Shown here: positions 49,928-62,254 of the stretch, one piece after another
How positions within the stretch are numbered: the stretch's first letter is position 1
How the letters are laid out: each line of letters begins with the position of its first letter
Assembly (NCBI RefSeq): GCF_000005505.3
Contig: NC_016134.3
Coordinates: forward strand, 2,294,001-2,358,000
DNA length: 64,000 nt
DNA from: Brachypodium distachyon
Lineage: Eukaryota; Streptophyta; Magnoliopsida; Poales; Poaceae
Reading direction: 5' to 3'
Translations under genes and position numbers: made by a program
The notes under the pieces: model-generated
What the model saw: only the letters and a program-made list of their open reading frames with translations
Database searches by the model: none
Told to the model about the DNA's origin: nothing

Positions 49928-52381
49928 TCTGAAGCGATCCCCCTTCACCAAGGGTTCGATCTCTGTGCTTACTTGTGCTAGTCCCTGGATCGACTCACTA
50001 GCACACACAGTTCAAGATGTAATACCAAGATACAAATGTCAAAAGTACTTTATTACATCGTATCATCCAGAACTTAAATTGTACTTACAAATTTGCATGA
50101 CCTCTTAGGCCAGCATAAGCAAATAATGTTCAAAACCATGACAACAATGTATCATGAAGCTGCAGCGGAAAAGTAGAGTAAAAGGGCCTCATCTACTCCC
50201 AGAGGAGAGAGCATGTTGGAATGTAAGCACATGACCCATGACAAAACGACGAACCTCACTCATCGTCGGATCCACCTGCATTGTTAATTGCAGCCACTAC
50301 GTGGTCAATACATTTGAATGTATTGGCAAGCTCACTAGAGTTATCAAGGACCTACCAAGTACATGCATAGTTTGGCTAAGTGAGGTTTGGGCTATTTTGC
50401 ACAAAAGCATCTTTATTCAAATCCTATCATTTTTAGACAAATAGTTTTGATTTCTATTGGACACGGGGTAGAAACACCCATGCTCCTATTAACCTAGGCA
50501 CATTGAGTAGAAACATCAATGCTCCTACCCAATTCAAACCATTCGTTTTATTAGGAAATTGGAATGAGTGAGACTTTCCTTACAGCTCCGATGTCCAGTT
50601 GCTCATAATTTTCCGTAACCGGGGACACGGCTAAGTACTTAGTTTGACACTCTCGAGAGGTGGTACACTTTACCCACAAGAAATCGACGTGTTAATCCCT
50701 TGCTGTCCTCAGGGTAGAGTAGCAACGGCATCGATTACAGGAATTTTCAGAACATATTCCCCCAAACCACCTGAGGGACGCGTTCCAACCTACACTGCTA
50801 CATACCGATGTCACCTCGGATCCAGGTTCATATTTCTTACATCCATCCTGGCAGAGCCCATAATACCATGTGGTTGTACTGGAAGCTACTAAACAGGAAA
50901 CTAGTCCAGTCTCTGGTTATCCCGGGTGGCATCCCACATTGTGACGCAGGCGCTCCCCGAATCGCACGGGGAGACGACCATGGACGCTCCCGAATCACAC
51001 GGAGAGACGACTCAGCGGGCCCCATAGAAATGGACCTAACGTCACGACATCCGAAAACTCAAAGCAGCCCACCCAGGACGGTTCATTGAATTACTTGTTT
51101 TGCCATACACTAGGAAAACTATATTTGTAATTCAATAGTATCACACTGTAATAATACCACCCTCGTATATTATCATAGCATAGCATTTTACTACTACGAT
51201 GGCAATTGGTGGTGAAGTCATGGCAAAGGTATCCTATACTAGTAGGATAGATCATAGCTAGCATAAATACAATAATAATCCTGACAATGCAACTAATAAA
51301 ATCTAGTGCATAATAAAATAATAGGTGAATGATCAAAGTGAACTTGCCTTGATAGTAGTTGGAGTTCAAACACTCGTCACAATCGCAAGGTTCGCTCTCC
51401 GAGAATACTATACCATCAACAAACATATACACACACATAAACACACAATACAAACATGACAAAAGAATATGTATGCCATGATGCGATGCAAAACATGTGA
51501 CATGAGTTTGATTTATTTTATTTGGGTGATCTGCTGATCCAATGCCTTGAAAATTAAACACATGTAATTAGGGTTTTTAAGAAAAAGCAAAAGCTAGGGT
51601 TTAAAACCTAAAATGAGGTTTTATTTGCGTCTGCAAAACAATTTAATTCATAATATTTATTTCTCTGCCCCATTGGACAGAGGACATTAAAACAAAATTT
51701 TGGGCACTGGTTTCATTCAAAAAGGACTTCTAAATAATTAGTTATGATTTAAATGGCATAAAACCCTAATCTGTACTTTGAATGTGATTCAAATATTCAA
51801 ATTTGAATTTGGACAGTGCCAAAAGATTCTACATTTCCTAAGGATTCCAAAAAGGTGTGGATCACTAAATTTGGCCAAACAGATTTAAAGTTATGATCAT
51901 TTGAAGTTACAGGGGCCTATCTGCAAAAGTGCCTTTTATTAATTCCGGGGGATTAAAATTACATTTTTATTTTATGAAAACCGGGTGACACGTGGCAGCT
52001 TCTGATAGGCGCGTACCGGTTCATTTAAGGGAATTAACCCGATCTAATCCGGGCCGTTGATCAAAGATCGGACGGACGAGGGGAGTTTTAGGGTTTACCG
52101 GGCGGCGCGGGCTGCCGGAGTCGGAGGAGACGGCGGCGCGGGCACGGGCGCGGCGGCGCGGGGGCGCTCCGGCGACGTGGGCGCAACGGGGAAGACACGG
52201 GGAGGCGCGGCGCGGCACGGCGGAGACGGGGGTGCGGTCGGCGGCGCTCGGGGACGGCGCGGTCGGCGCCTAGGACGAAGACGGGCGGCGGCGCGGGCGC
52301 GGCTCCGGCGAAAGATTCCGGCGGCCTGGCGGCGTGCGAGTGAGGGAAAACCGGGGGGAAAAGAAGAGGGGGTCGCGGGGG

Positions 52382-52388
52382 TTATATA
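52382..52388 (-). promoter_or_regulatory. TATA box in Gypsy-2 5' LTR
   Basis: TATATAA on the minus strand about 695 bp into the LTR, downstream of GC-rich sequence and the conserved U3 palindrome. Confidence 0.6.
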
Positions 52389-52503
52389 GACGAGCTCGGG
52401 CGTGAAAAAGGAAGGCCGGAGGAGCGGATTGCGGCGGCGGGCGCGCGGGGACGGCGGCCGGAAATCGCGGCGGCGCGGGGGTTTCCTTCCGGGGAAGAAG
52501 CCC

Positions 52504-52528
52504 CTGACAGGTGGGCCCCACCTGTCAG
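52504..52528. promoter_or_regulatory. Conserved 25-bp palindrome in the LTR U3
   Basis: 12-bp arms CTGACAGGTGGG around one central base. The same palindrome occurs at 43136-43160, at 14121-14145, and with one change at 18691-18715. Its centre contains GTGGGCCCCAC, like the GGCCCA-type elements of plant promoters. Confidence 0.7.
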
Positions 52529-53088
52529 CGGGTGCGGGCGCGCGGAGTCAGCCGGGCGGGCTGGGCCGGTCGGGCGCGGTCGGACTGGGCCGGTTCGGCC
52601 CAAAGTGGCCGGGCCGGTCCGGTTTACCCCCTTTTTTTTTTTTCTTTTAGACCTTTTCTTTTTCTGTTTTTCTCATTTCTTTGATATCTTTTGAGTTTGA
52701 ACTCCAAATTGGTCCAAATAAATCCCAGAAAATTTCTAAAATCATATTCTACCATGATACAACTTTTGGAAGTAGTTTCACCTCAAAATAAAATATGTAA
52801 ATATACATTTTCCCTATAAATGCCTTTAGAGCCATATATCTGTTTAAATAAAATACTTTTTCAACTCCAAATAATTATCCAAAAATTATAGGATAGTTTA
52901 TATATGCACTAAACCCTTTTTATACATCAACCCTATTGGTTTGAAAATCCAAAGGTTACAGGGATGTAAACAAAATCTCCTAAAGCCTTTTGTGATTCAA
53001 AATTTGAATTCAAACATGCAATTGTGGCATGATGCTCATGGATGCAATGCACATGTAAAAGTTTGAAATTTTGGGATGTTACATCCAG

Positions 53089-53580
53089 TGACGGTACAGC
53101 TGGTCCAAAAAATTCACCGCCACTGGACGTCGTTGGAGGAATCCAAAACGAATACCAATGACGGTGAGCAACCACCGCCACTGCTAGTAGAGCACCGGTA
53201 GCGGTGAAAGCACTCGCACGACCAGCACCGCCACCGGTGCTCTAGCACCCGTGGCAGTGGTCATTCACCGCCACTGGAGCTCTTTAGTGGTCACCGGCGC
53301 ACGAGCACTAGTGGCGGTTAAAGTGGTCGAAAAAACAAACCGCCACTGGTAAGTCGTTGGAAGAATCTGAAACGAGTACTAGTGGCGGTTAGCTTCCACC
53401 GCCGTTGTTAGTGGAGCACTAGTGGCGGTGCCATCACTCATGCGGATTTCACCGCCACTAGTGCTCCTAGTACCAGTGGCCGCATCAGTTAACCGCCACT
53501 AGTGCTCCTCAGAGATTCCCATCCCGGTTACCAGTGGCAGGCAGATTCTTTGAACCGCCACTGTTAAATTATCTATAAAG
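53089..53580. repeat. CACTA-2 left subterminal repeats
   Basis: Many copies of CACCGCCACTGG, AGTGGCGGT and degenerate forms in both orientations, the presumed transposase-binding sites. They continue the element left end at 40524-40556. Confidence 0.88.
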
Positions 53581-54149
53581 CAAAGTTATGGTGGCCTTAT
53601 CTTCCTCAGCTCGCGCGTCTCTGGACCAGCTGCGGCTACTCAACACACAGGCGACGACAAAGTTCTGCCAAAATTCCATGGCGCCGGCGGCGGGAAGGTT
53701 GCTCCCTTTCCCTCTCCTTCCTCCTCTCCTTCTCCTTTCCTCTAGCTCCTTCCTCTCTTCTCTTCTTCCTCGATGTGGCTGAAATGGTGCCGGCGGCCGG
53801 GAGAGCTCGATCTCTCTCTAGGAGTTGTCCCAGCCGGCCCCCTTGCTGGGGAGGTCCCCCACTCTTCCCCTAGCTTCGTTTCTCCCTCCCCTCTCTCTCT
53901 GTGTGATTAATTAAGCTCCCTCTCAATAAAATATCTGTTGAATGTGCATGTTCCGCGGCCATCGTGCCATTTTTGTGAATATTTTTGTTTGTACATATAT
54001 ACGGGCCATCATGCCGTTTGTGTTCACATGTGGGTGTTTATTTGGCAAGTTTTTGTTAAATTTGTAAATTTTATAGCAAAGGTCATGCTGAAATTTTGTG
54101 TGATACTATATGTAACTTGATTTATGTTTGTTTATCGTGTTTTAGTTTG

Positions 54150-57100
54150 ATGAGCCATGCTTGGATGTATGAGGAGACAAGAAATTGCGAAGGGTGGATA
54201 AGAAAATTGAAGGACTTCACTGATGTCGCCACGGAACATATGCCGAGAAAAGGGGATAACATGATATGTTGTCCATGTAGCAATTGTCGTAACACAATGA
54301 TGCTTCTGCCCAGCGATGTGGAGTTGCACTTGCTCCTACACGGTTTTGTGTTGGGTTATTCACGTTGGACTTGTCATCGCGAGGATGCCATTGAAGTTGA
54401 AAGCGACCCAGAAATGGAGAACATGGAGCATGATGATCCACCCGACGAACCATGCCGTGGCGAAGATCAAGAAGTTCCGCAAGGTAGGGTGGCCGAAATG
54501 CTAGATGATGTGCAGCTGCGTAAACAGTTAGATGACGCTGACGATGAGATAGTGTCCCGTAAATTCCAGAAGCTGAAGGAGGACGCAGAGACGCCGTTGT
54601 ATGAAAATGCAGGGCTGGACAAAAGTGTGCTGGAAGTAACGCTCGAACTTCTCCGAATGAAGGCAAAATATAACATCGTGGACTCGGGATTCACGGATAT
54701 TTTGAGTTACCTTTCTACAGTTCTTCCTGCGGGAAACATGTTGCCTAAGAGCACGTATGAAGCGAAGAAGGTTGCATGTCCCCTCGGGTTAGAGGTTTTC
54801 AGATACCATGCTTGTCCATTGGACTGCATCATATACAAGGGTGACTACAAAGACATGCACAGCTGTCCAGTATGCAAAACATCCCGATACAGAAAGAAAA
54901 ACCCCAATCCTGAGGGTCTCCCGGAGGAAGAAGTGACTCGTGGTCCAGCGGCGAAGACGGTATGGTACCTCCCGTGTGGTAGCCGGCTGGAGCGTTGGTT
55001 TCAAAACAAGAAGGAGGCCAGGTGGTTCATCTTCCACGACCCGACTCAGAAGGATATCGATCCTGATGGGGTGTACTGTAACGACGATGGTGTACTTCCC
55101 ACCCCGCCGATGCGGCTCAATAGAGGACCCTGGACGAGGAGTTTTCAGACTTCGGCGCAGAGCCCAGGAACATCAAGTTCGGGATGAGTACGGACGGAAT
55201 CAATCCGTTCGGAAACATGAGCAGCAAACACGGCACATGGCCGGTGATCCTGTTCATATACAACCTTCCTCTGTGGCTTATCATGAAGAGGAAGTACATC
55301 CACCTATCCATGCTCATACAAGGCCCTAAGCAACCGGGAGCTGATCTGAACGTGTATCTGGAGCTACTGAAAGATGAACTTGCGGAACTTTGGAGTACGG
55401 GCCGAAAGGTTTGGGACGCTCACAAGAAGGAGGAGTTCACCCTTCGGGCAGCTCTGCTGACATGTGTGCATGACTACCCTGCGAACGGGAACTCATCTTG
55501 CCAACGCACACATGGGTACAAAGCGTGTACAAAGTGCGGGGATGAAACGAACTCACAGAGGCTGTCAGTTTCACAGAAGATTGTGTACATGGGACACCGA
55601 AAGTGGTTGCAACTCGGTGACCCATGGAGGAAGGACAAGAAAAACTTCAATGGGAGGTCAGAGCCTCGCTCGAAGCCTAGGGACAAGAAAAACTTCAATG
55701 GCACGAAATCTATGAAATTGTTAGAACTTGGAAGTTGTTGCCGGGAAAGCAAATCCGCAAGCGAAAGAGAAGGATGGCGATGGACCTGTGTGGAAAAGGA
55801 GGTCAGTGTTTTGGGACCTGCCTTACTGGAAATTCTTACAAAGCCGTCACACCATAGATGTCATGCGACAGCTTGTTGGGCTTGCTAATGAACAATGCAG
55901 ATAATACAAAAGATGAGCCAAAGGCACGGAAGGACCTAGAGTTCTTGGGCATAAGGAAGAAGCTGTGGGCGGTAGAGGAAGAGTCACCGGAAGACCACAA
56001 TGGTGAAGTCCCGGTAACGACATGATGTAAACCTGCGTGTTACACCTTGAGCAAAGCCGAGTTACACAGAATGTACCAGTGTCTCCACAGCATAAAAGTT
56101 CCATCCAACTACTCGTCCAACATCAAGAGACTCGTTGACATGAAAAGTCACAAGCTTGTTGGCATGAAGTCGCATGACTGCCATGTGATTATCACGCAGT
56201 TACTTCTAGTTGCCATAAGAGGTGCCATGGAGCCATGGGTCAGAGAGACGGTGATGAAGCTTTGTGACTTCTTTGACACAATCGGGCAAAAATCCATCAC
56301 GGTGGAACACTGCCTCCAGTTGAAAGATTCAATGATACAAATTTTGTGTGAATGTGAGATATTCTTCCCTCCAACATTCTTCGATATAATGGTACATCTG
56401 ATGGTCCATATCACCGACGAGATAATCCTACTAGGGCCTTCCTTTCTACACAACATGTATGGGCCCGAACAATACAACGGGGTGCTGAAGTGGTATGTTC
56501 GTAACAGAGGGCATCCGGAAGGTAGCATCATGCAAGGCTACCATGCAGAAGAGTGTGTGGAGTACGCCACTGATTGGTTTGCGGATCGCAAACCCATAGG
56601 AGTACCCGAATCACGACATAAGGGCAAACTAGAAGGTGAAGGTGGGCTCGGCCGGAAGGTTCTGGATGTGTATTCATCGGGGAGAGAGGACGACTATATG
56701 AGAGCACATACAATGGTGCTGCAACATATGTACGAGGTCCAGCCTTTCATCGACATGCATATGGAAGAACTTGAAAACCGGTACCCTAACAGGAGTGCTG
56801 ATTGGATACACAAGACTCACAATGCAACATTCGCCATGTGGCTCAAGAGTTTTTGGTATGCCAGGGTGGCGGCAAATGAAGAAGAAAGGACCGCTCAAAA
56901 GTTTTCGCGGCTACCCGACGGCTGCGTAGTGACTTACCAGTCGTACGCAATGAACGGGTATACATACTACACCAAGGATCAAGGTCGTAAGAGCAGTTAC
57001 CAAAATAGCGGTATAGTGCTGGTTGCTGAGACTAGTTCTGATAACCAAGGCACTACAGAAGCATATTATGGCGTGATCGAAGAGATCTGGGAGCTTGACT

Positions 57101-57399
57101 ACACCTTCGCCACCATCCCTATGTTCTGTGTCAGATGGGCATGTGATGTTAGACAAGAAGATCATAGATTCACAACAATGACCCTGCCTCGTGAGGTTCC
57201 TCGTCATAAAGTGGACGTGAAGAAAATCCCGGCAAGATGGGAACCATGGCAGTTTGCTACAAAATGCAAACAAGTTTTCTTCATCGACGACCCGACAAGC
57301 AAGAACCGTGTTGTCGTAAGAAGAGGGAAAAGAAGCATATGTCTTAAATATGTTCTGAATTTCAAAATAACTTTATCAAATTTCATGGAAAAAAATTAG
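54150..57399 (+). pseudogene. CACTA-2 TNP2-type transposase, frameshifted
   Basis: Starts MSHAWMYEE at 54150. An N-terminal transposase-associated domain (CPCSNCRN, GYSRWTCHRED) runs to about residue 90. The Transposase_21 domain spans about 54700-55870 across two frames (HSCPVCKTSRY; STDGINPFGNMSSKHGTWPV; IPGPKQPG-like IQGPKQPGADL; GYKACTKCGDET). A DUF4218-like domain (VHLMVHITDEIILLGPSFLH) and a DUF4216-like domain (AYYGVIEEIWELDY) follow in a third frame from 56047. Frame changes lie near 55135 and between 55860 and 56047. A short duplication of GACAAGAAAAACTTCAATGG occurs at about 55636 and 55681. The end (57340-57399) diverges from CACTA-1 and may be intronic. It would mobilise CACTA elements if intact. 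Confidence 0.9.
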
Positions 57400-57419
57400 C
57401 CCACCCAGTCAACACAGCT

Positions 57420-57695
57420 TTTCGGGTTCGGCCCATACATGGTGGTGGCGGTTGGTGACACAAACAGGCCACTGGTGCTAGATCCAGGAGCATTGGTGCA
57501 GCACCAGTGGCCGATTTTGCACTTCCGCCACTGGTACATTACAGCGGCGGTGCTTCCCACGGCCACCGGTGCACTTTCCGAAGCTCCCTACGGATTACCA
57601 GCGGCAGCACCGGTGGCGCAGGCTTAGTGGCGGTCCTGGTTACCGCCACCGGTGTGTAATCCGGACCGCCGCTGCTAACATTTTCCGGAGTAGTG
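57420..57695. repeat. CACTA-2 right subterminal repeats and terminal inverted repeat
   Basis: GGTGGCGGTTGGTG, CACCAGTGGCC, TTACCGCCACCGGTG and similar words end in TTTTCCGGAGTAGTG at 57681-57695. Confidence 0.9.
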
Positions 57696-57782
57696 CAAAT
57701 TTACCAAAATATGAATGTATTTATAACCAAAAAATGTCTAGATACATGTAACAAAATGTCACTTAATATGGGACGGAGGGAG

Positions 57783-58235
57783 CATGATATATCACCCCAA
57801 TGGGATCGTATGGAAAAACATGATCAAAACATGCCCTGTTTTTTGTCTTCCACGGAATCCAAAACATTGCAGCAAAAACCCTCCTTTTCGAAAAGAAAAG
57901 CTGAAAAATCTTGATTTTAGCCGGTAATTTCATTTTCCACGAGACCTTGTAGATCTTCTTCGGTCCTTGGATCGATTAACTGACAGCCGTTTAACATCAA
58001 TTAATTACCCCGAACGTGTTTTTTCTGAACTCGCATGATATTTCACGGTGAGATCTGATACAACATAAGACCACACTGCATGTACTTCACTAGGAACTGT
58101 TTGATTAACCTGGATATATACCCCAGTTTGCTGTTTGACCGTTTAACTGGTACGTGTAAATCCGGCCCGTATGTACAGCCGTCTGTGAACTGTGATCGAC
58201 ACGCATGCTTGTGTTGGGCATGCAAGCTATGAAAG
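57783..58235. repeat. Duplicated non-coding block, copy 2
   Basis: Counterpart of 39405-40240, in the same orientation; shorter because some internal segments are absent. Confidence 0.75.
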
Positions 58236-58289
58236 AAAGTGAGCCTAGGGCAGGGGAAAGAGGTTGATGCTACTGGGTTAGGGTCCATG

Positions 58290-58401
58290 CTCCTTCCGTC
58301 TCATATTAAGTGACTTTCTATTATATATATATAGACGTTTTTTAGGCATAGATACATCCGTATTTGGACAAATTTGAGTCACTTAATATGGAAAGGGGGA
58401 G
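58290..58401. mobile_element. Stowaway MITE
   Basis: 112 bp. CTCCTTCCGTCTCATATTAAG at the left and a CACTTAATATGGAAAGGGGG AG end at the right are inverted copies. Flanked by TG and TA, consistent with a TA duplication with one change. Confidence 0.85.
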
Positions 58402-58454
58402 TATCCAGCACTGGATCCAACAAATAGTTGGCGATATTTCTCCTTGTAGTATAG

Positions 58455-58745
58455 TTAATGAGACAAACAAAGCTTAGATGTATTCCTGATCCCTCTCATC
58501 CCTAGTAGGCTAGCAGATGTATGTATGTTTGGCAAACAGGTGAGAGTGTAAGAGGGAACGAAGAGATTGGGCACCACAAGTTGGAGAGGATGACGAGGAG
58601 AATACCAGTGAAGATATACAACGTGAAATAAATAGCGATGGGTGAAACTTGATCCGGACTCGTTAGTGCAGCTTGCATGCATTAATTGTTGCACACAACA
58701 CGATAATTTAATGGAAAATGTTTGTAATTTAATTTTCATTGACTT
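58455..58745 (+). repeat. R repeat copy h
   Basis: AAGCTTAGATGTATTCCTGA, TCCCTCTCATCCCTAGTAGG, AGTTGGAGAGGATGACGAGG, GTGAAGATATACAACGTGAA, GATCCGGACTCGTTAG. Confidence 0.78.
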
Positions 58746-59349
58746 TCACACACAAGGCTATTTCCTTGTTGGATGCCACGAGGAGACCAAGAGGATACTA
58801 GCGTTTTCCATCAACTAGTATACAACCACAAGAGAAACCGTGTTGGTGTTGGAAGATGGGAGCACTTTGTAGTGCAAGCCTAATCTCGGAGTTAGTCAAA
58901 TTCAACAAGTGTGAGCTTTTAGAGTGATTTGGTCTTATTCCAATGGTATATGAATGGCATAAGGATATTTGCTATGCTCAGATGATATAATGATGCTTGA
59001 TATTTGGAAGATCATAACAAAGTAAGAGAGTTATTTTTCATTTAATGAAAATTTAATATAAACGCAGTTTCAATGGATATATATCATTGCAACATACCAT
59101 ATTTGATTGATACGAGGACAAGATCGATGTACCTTAGTTTTTGGTATATCAATACCAATTCAATTTCAAAAATTAAAATTAGTGAAGAAAATGTGTCCAT
59201 CGAACAAAATCTTGTCCAAACCCGAGCCCACAACGACCCACTGCTAGTCACCACCAACCATCGTCACCGCTGGTCATCGCCGCCGCTGTGGACGAGAAGG
59301 CAGGCTCGCGGGGAAGAGGAGGCGAGCCCATGAAGGAAGGCCGGGGAAG
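58746..59349. other. Intergenic, no gene seen
   Basis: AT-rich. 59225-59345 (GACCCACTGCTAGTCACCAC and following) is a direct duplicate of 60210-60365. Confidence 0.55.
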
Positions 59350-59490
59350 TGGGTTCGCAGGTCGCAGGCAGTTATCATGTAAGTGTCTGGAGGTGGTACA
59401 ATGCGTGATAATGGACGGTGGGTCGAGCATGATCCGCATTCATCAATTAATGAAACCTGCATGTATGTGATAATTAACTTAATTAGATTA
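59350..59490 (+). repeat. R repeat copy l (right part)
   Basis: GAGGTGGTACAATGCGTGAT, GACGGTGGGTCGAGCATGAT, ATTCATCAATTAATGAAACC, TGCATGTATGTGATAATT. Confidence 0.65.
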
Positions 59491-60529
59491 GATCCGACGA
59501 TGATCATCAGGTATTAAAGAGTTGAAGAGTCGCATGCATTCGATCAGGTCACCTTCAGGACAGGGCGAGCAACGCGTCCGCCCTGGCCCCTGGGCCCAAG
59601 GAACCAAGGGGCCCAGTATGTTTTTTTAATACAAAGGGCCCAGTATGTATGTGTAGGTATTCTGCGTTCGGCGGGCTAGCCGGGGTGGCCCATGAGCCCA
59701 CGACCTTTGCAGCGAGCGCTGGATCGGGGGGAGGTTGCGGTCGAGACAATCCATCGATCGGATTCCACGTCGGCGCGCAGTCAGCATAATAATTGCTCGG
59801 CTTCCGTTGACGATTTCCAAATTCCAACGACGCCATCACAGATCAGAAATTGTTGTTAAATGTGAGATCTACGCTGGCACAATCATCAATGACTTTGCAA
59901 GAAGGAATGTTAAACAAAAAAAAGGTAATGTCCGTAAATCATTCCATATAAATATCATTCTTTTTTTTATGAACGTTTTGCTTCCTAATAAAGCTAATAC
60001 CCCGTTTGGCGTAGATATTGAAGAATGGAATTGAGAATTGGAATTGGATTTCATGAGTTGTGTTGTTTGGACGCACTTGGAATTGAGTGATGGAATTGGC
60101 CGGAAGGCCAATACCGTGCTATTCAACCGCAACTAAAATAAATAGCTCTTGTCCAAATCGGAGCTCCGACCCTCCGAACTGGGTGGAATTGTAGTTCCAT
60201 CATCGTGGACCACACCGACCCACCGCTAGTCCACCACCAACCACCGTCGACGCCGGTCATTGCCGCCGTCATGGACCGTGTGGAGGAGTATGATGGCTCT
60301 GTCGTGAAGGCGGGCTCGCGAGGGAAGAGGATGCGAGCTCATGGAGGAAGGGGAGGTGGGCTCGCAGAGGAAGAAAGACGGGCGGGAGGTGGACCAGGAA
60401 GGATGGGGAGGCAAGCTCGTGTACGAAGAGGACACGTGGCTGCCGGAATCCTTGCAATTATCCCCATCTACAAGGGATGCCCGTTAATTCACTCTAGGAT
60501 TGTTGTGACTCCGATCATAGGAGGAAACG
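59491..60529. other. Intergenic with second copy of the 59.2-kb duplicate
   Basis: No gene supported. 60210-60365 repeats 59225-59345. A TTGGAATTG-rich segment at 60000-60120 begins CCCCGTTTGGC, as often seen at MITE edges, but I cannot define its other end. Confidence 0.5.
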
Positions 60530-60640
60530 AGACAATGGAGGAAAGAGAGATCGATATAGATCCTATAATTTAATCGTATATAGAAATCGATGGGTAGTTG
60601 AGCATCATGTGAGAATTCAGTGGGACGAAAGGTGCTAGCA
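60530..60640 (+). repeat. R repeat copy m (weak)
   Basis: GAGAGATCGATATAGATCC, AATCGATGGGTAGTTGAGCA and TCATGTGAGAATTCA resemble the middle of copies i and j. Confidence 0.4.
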
Positions 60641-61229
60641 TGCTTGGTTTTAATCGCCGGTCAACTTACGAAGGCTGGTGGTATGCTTGTGGTTGTGGAT
60701 GAGGCTGGTGCGATGTGAAAATTTTGAATTTTGATTATTTACTCCAGGACAAGAGCACATGCCTCTGATTCACCGGGGATGTGGAAGGGAAGCATCCATT
60801 CGAATTTTCAAACAGCAGCAGCAGCTACCTGGCCGGGGCTCACGGTAGATCAAACTAGCAGAATTAATCCTCCGAAAATATTTCTTAAGTGAATTCTCGG
60901 AAAATAAAGAATTGTTTTAAGTGGATTTGGATCATGATTGTCCAACGAGTACATAAAGAATTCGGCCATACCATTTTAAGTGAATTCTCCAGATTTTTTT
61001 TTTGCCAATAATGCTATCAGAGAGTGACAGAGCGCCATTGTTTTTCCGGATACAACAGCTGATTGATGTTTGTGCGGGAGTGAACAGACGACGCTCAAGT
61101 TGGTACACATCATATTTTCCAAACCATCTAAGTGCACATTTGCACAGGGAGTTCATGACTTATATAGACGCTTGCGGCACCATTCTCTCTCTTTAGGCGT
61201 CTATCTACCCGTCTCTTGCACTGTCAATG
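60641..61229. other. Intergenic, nothing recognised
   Basis: No coding region, repeat or element boundary that I can support. Confidence 0.5.
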
Positions 61230-61790
61230 GCCTAACCGCGAGGTTGGCTACAGCGGCATTCCATATAAATTATCGGAGGCATGCATCCTTGGGCATATTT
61301 GGCCAGCCATGCACAAGGTACGAGCCCAATTTGCAGGATTGACTCGGTGTAGTTAACCATTCGGAGGTGCCACACGAGCCGCAAGCCGTGGCACCTATCA
61401 TGCTCTTTGCATTGGGACTCACACAAGTTGGCTGGGGTCTATGTATCCTGCCCGCAGGTCCCATATCAGCCAAGCAAAGACACGGTTCCTTCCTGACCCC
61501 TCTCATCCCTATCCCTAAGTATATATATGTGTGTATTGTAGGTTGGATCAAGCAGGGGGCGAAGAAAAATGGATCGATTGATCGATATATGTATATTCTC
61601 TTGATCTTAGATACAAAGATCCACGTGGCTGAGCAACACACGTGATGTAAATGTGGTAGAGGAAAAGAAATCAATTGAGGGGTGGGAAGGGTATATATGG
61701 AGAGGTTGAGGCCGTACAATGCATAACAAAGGGTGGTGGGTGGAGCATAATGGGTGCACATGTAATTTCATTGGTACCTGTAATTGCGTA
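61230..61790 (+). repeat. R repeat copy i
   Basis: Includes the upstream part shared with copy b (TATCATGCTC, GGGACTCACACAAGTTGGCT, CAGCCAAGCAAAGACACGG), then CTGACCCCTCTCATCCCTAT, GGATCAAGCAGGGGGCGAAG, GTGGCTGAGCAACACACGTG, GGTTGAGGCCGTACAATGCA and AAAGGGTGGTGGGTGGAGCA. Confidence 0.8.
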
Positions 61791-62254
61791 TGGTTAGTTA
61801 AATCATGCATGGATTACTGCGTGGGGAGTTGGCATGCATTATTCGCTTTCAACATTTTGGTTCTTTAGTGTGCTGTCATAGTTTTGTTTTTCGAGGTTGG
61901 GGGGCCGGGGGGGTCCCACCGTTTGTTATATTCCAATCCAAAAGCGTCTGACAGGGTCAAGTTCTATTACAACACAAAGAGAAATACACGGAGGTTTACA
62001 AAAGGAGAGAGAAAAGCGCAGGAGCAACAATTATCTGGCACAAGAAGAGGGAACAAAGTGACCCCAAACAACTCCACCATCGATATAAACCTATGAGAAT
62101 GCCGTAGCAGTGCGACAACAAGCATCGCTACTACAGAACTAGTTACCTCTGACATGTGAGAAACCATCTATGATGTGTCAGCAATCAAGTGTCAGAGATG
62201 ACTCTCAAGCTTCTGACACGTCGAGGTGCGTCAGAGACAACAAAAATCATAGGT
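61791..62254. other. Intergenic spacer between R copies i and j
   Basis: No gene. An A-rich stretch at 61960-62040 might be a degraded retroposon end; not assignable. Confidence 0.45.

Larger units (their letters stand above)
40562..53083 (-). mobile_element. Gypsy-2, young and apparently complete Tekay/Del-like Gypsy retrotransposon, TSD TCCAG
   Basis: 12,522 bp, flanked by TCCAG at 40557-40561 and 53084-53088. Minus-strand order: 5' LTR (53083-49930), primer-binding site, extra ORF, Gag-Pol, polypurine tract, 3' LTR (43715-40562). Both LTRs are 3154 bp and I see three differences between them (41086/50454, 42817/52185, 43443/52811), about 0.1 percent. Large LTRs, a single Gag-Pol frame and a chromodomain-like C-terminus point to the Tekay/Del chromovirus lineage; the assignment is from memory of family features. 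Confidence 0.96.
49930..53083 (-). repeat. Gypsy-2 5' LTR
   Basis: 3154 bp, practically identical to the 3' LTR. The promoter should be the TATATAA at 52382-52388 (minus), which would put the transcript start near 52350 and leave roughly 2.4 kb of R-U5 leader. Confidence 0.96.
40524..57695 (+). mobile_element. CACTA-2 transposon, TSD CAA, split by Gypsy-2
   Basis: Left end CACTATGCCAGAAT at 40524; right end, read on the other strand, CACTACTCCGGAAAA at 57695. CAA flanks both sides (40521-40523 and 57696-57698), the 3-bp duplication expected for CACTA elements. Gypsy-2 entered 33 bp inside the left end. Without it the element is about 4.6 kb: left subterminal repeats, transposase pseudogene, right subterminal repeats. 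Confidence 0.93.
40495..57782. mobile_element. Stowaway MITE split by CACTA-2
   Basis: Left part 40495-40523 (CTCCCCCCATCCCATGTTAAG then TGACTCAA) and right part 57699-57782 (ATTTACCAAAATATG... TCACTTAATATGGGACGGAG GGAG) join into one Stowaway unit of about 113 bp, with its characteristic CTCCCTCCGTCCC-type ends. TA precedes the left end; CA follows the right end, a decayed TA duplication. The coordinates span the inserted elements. Confidence 0.88.
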
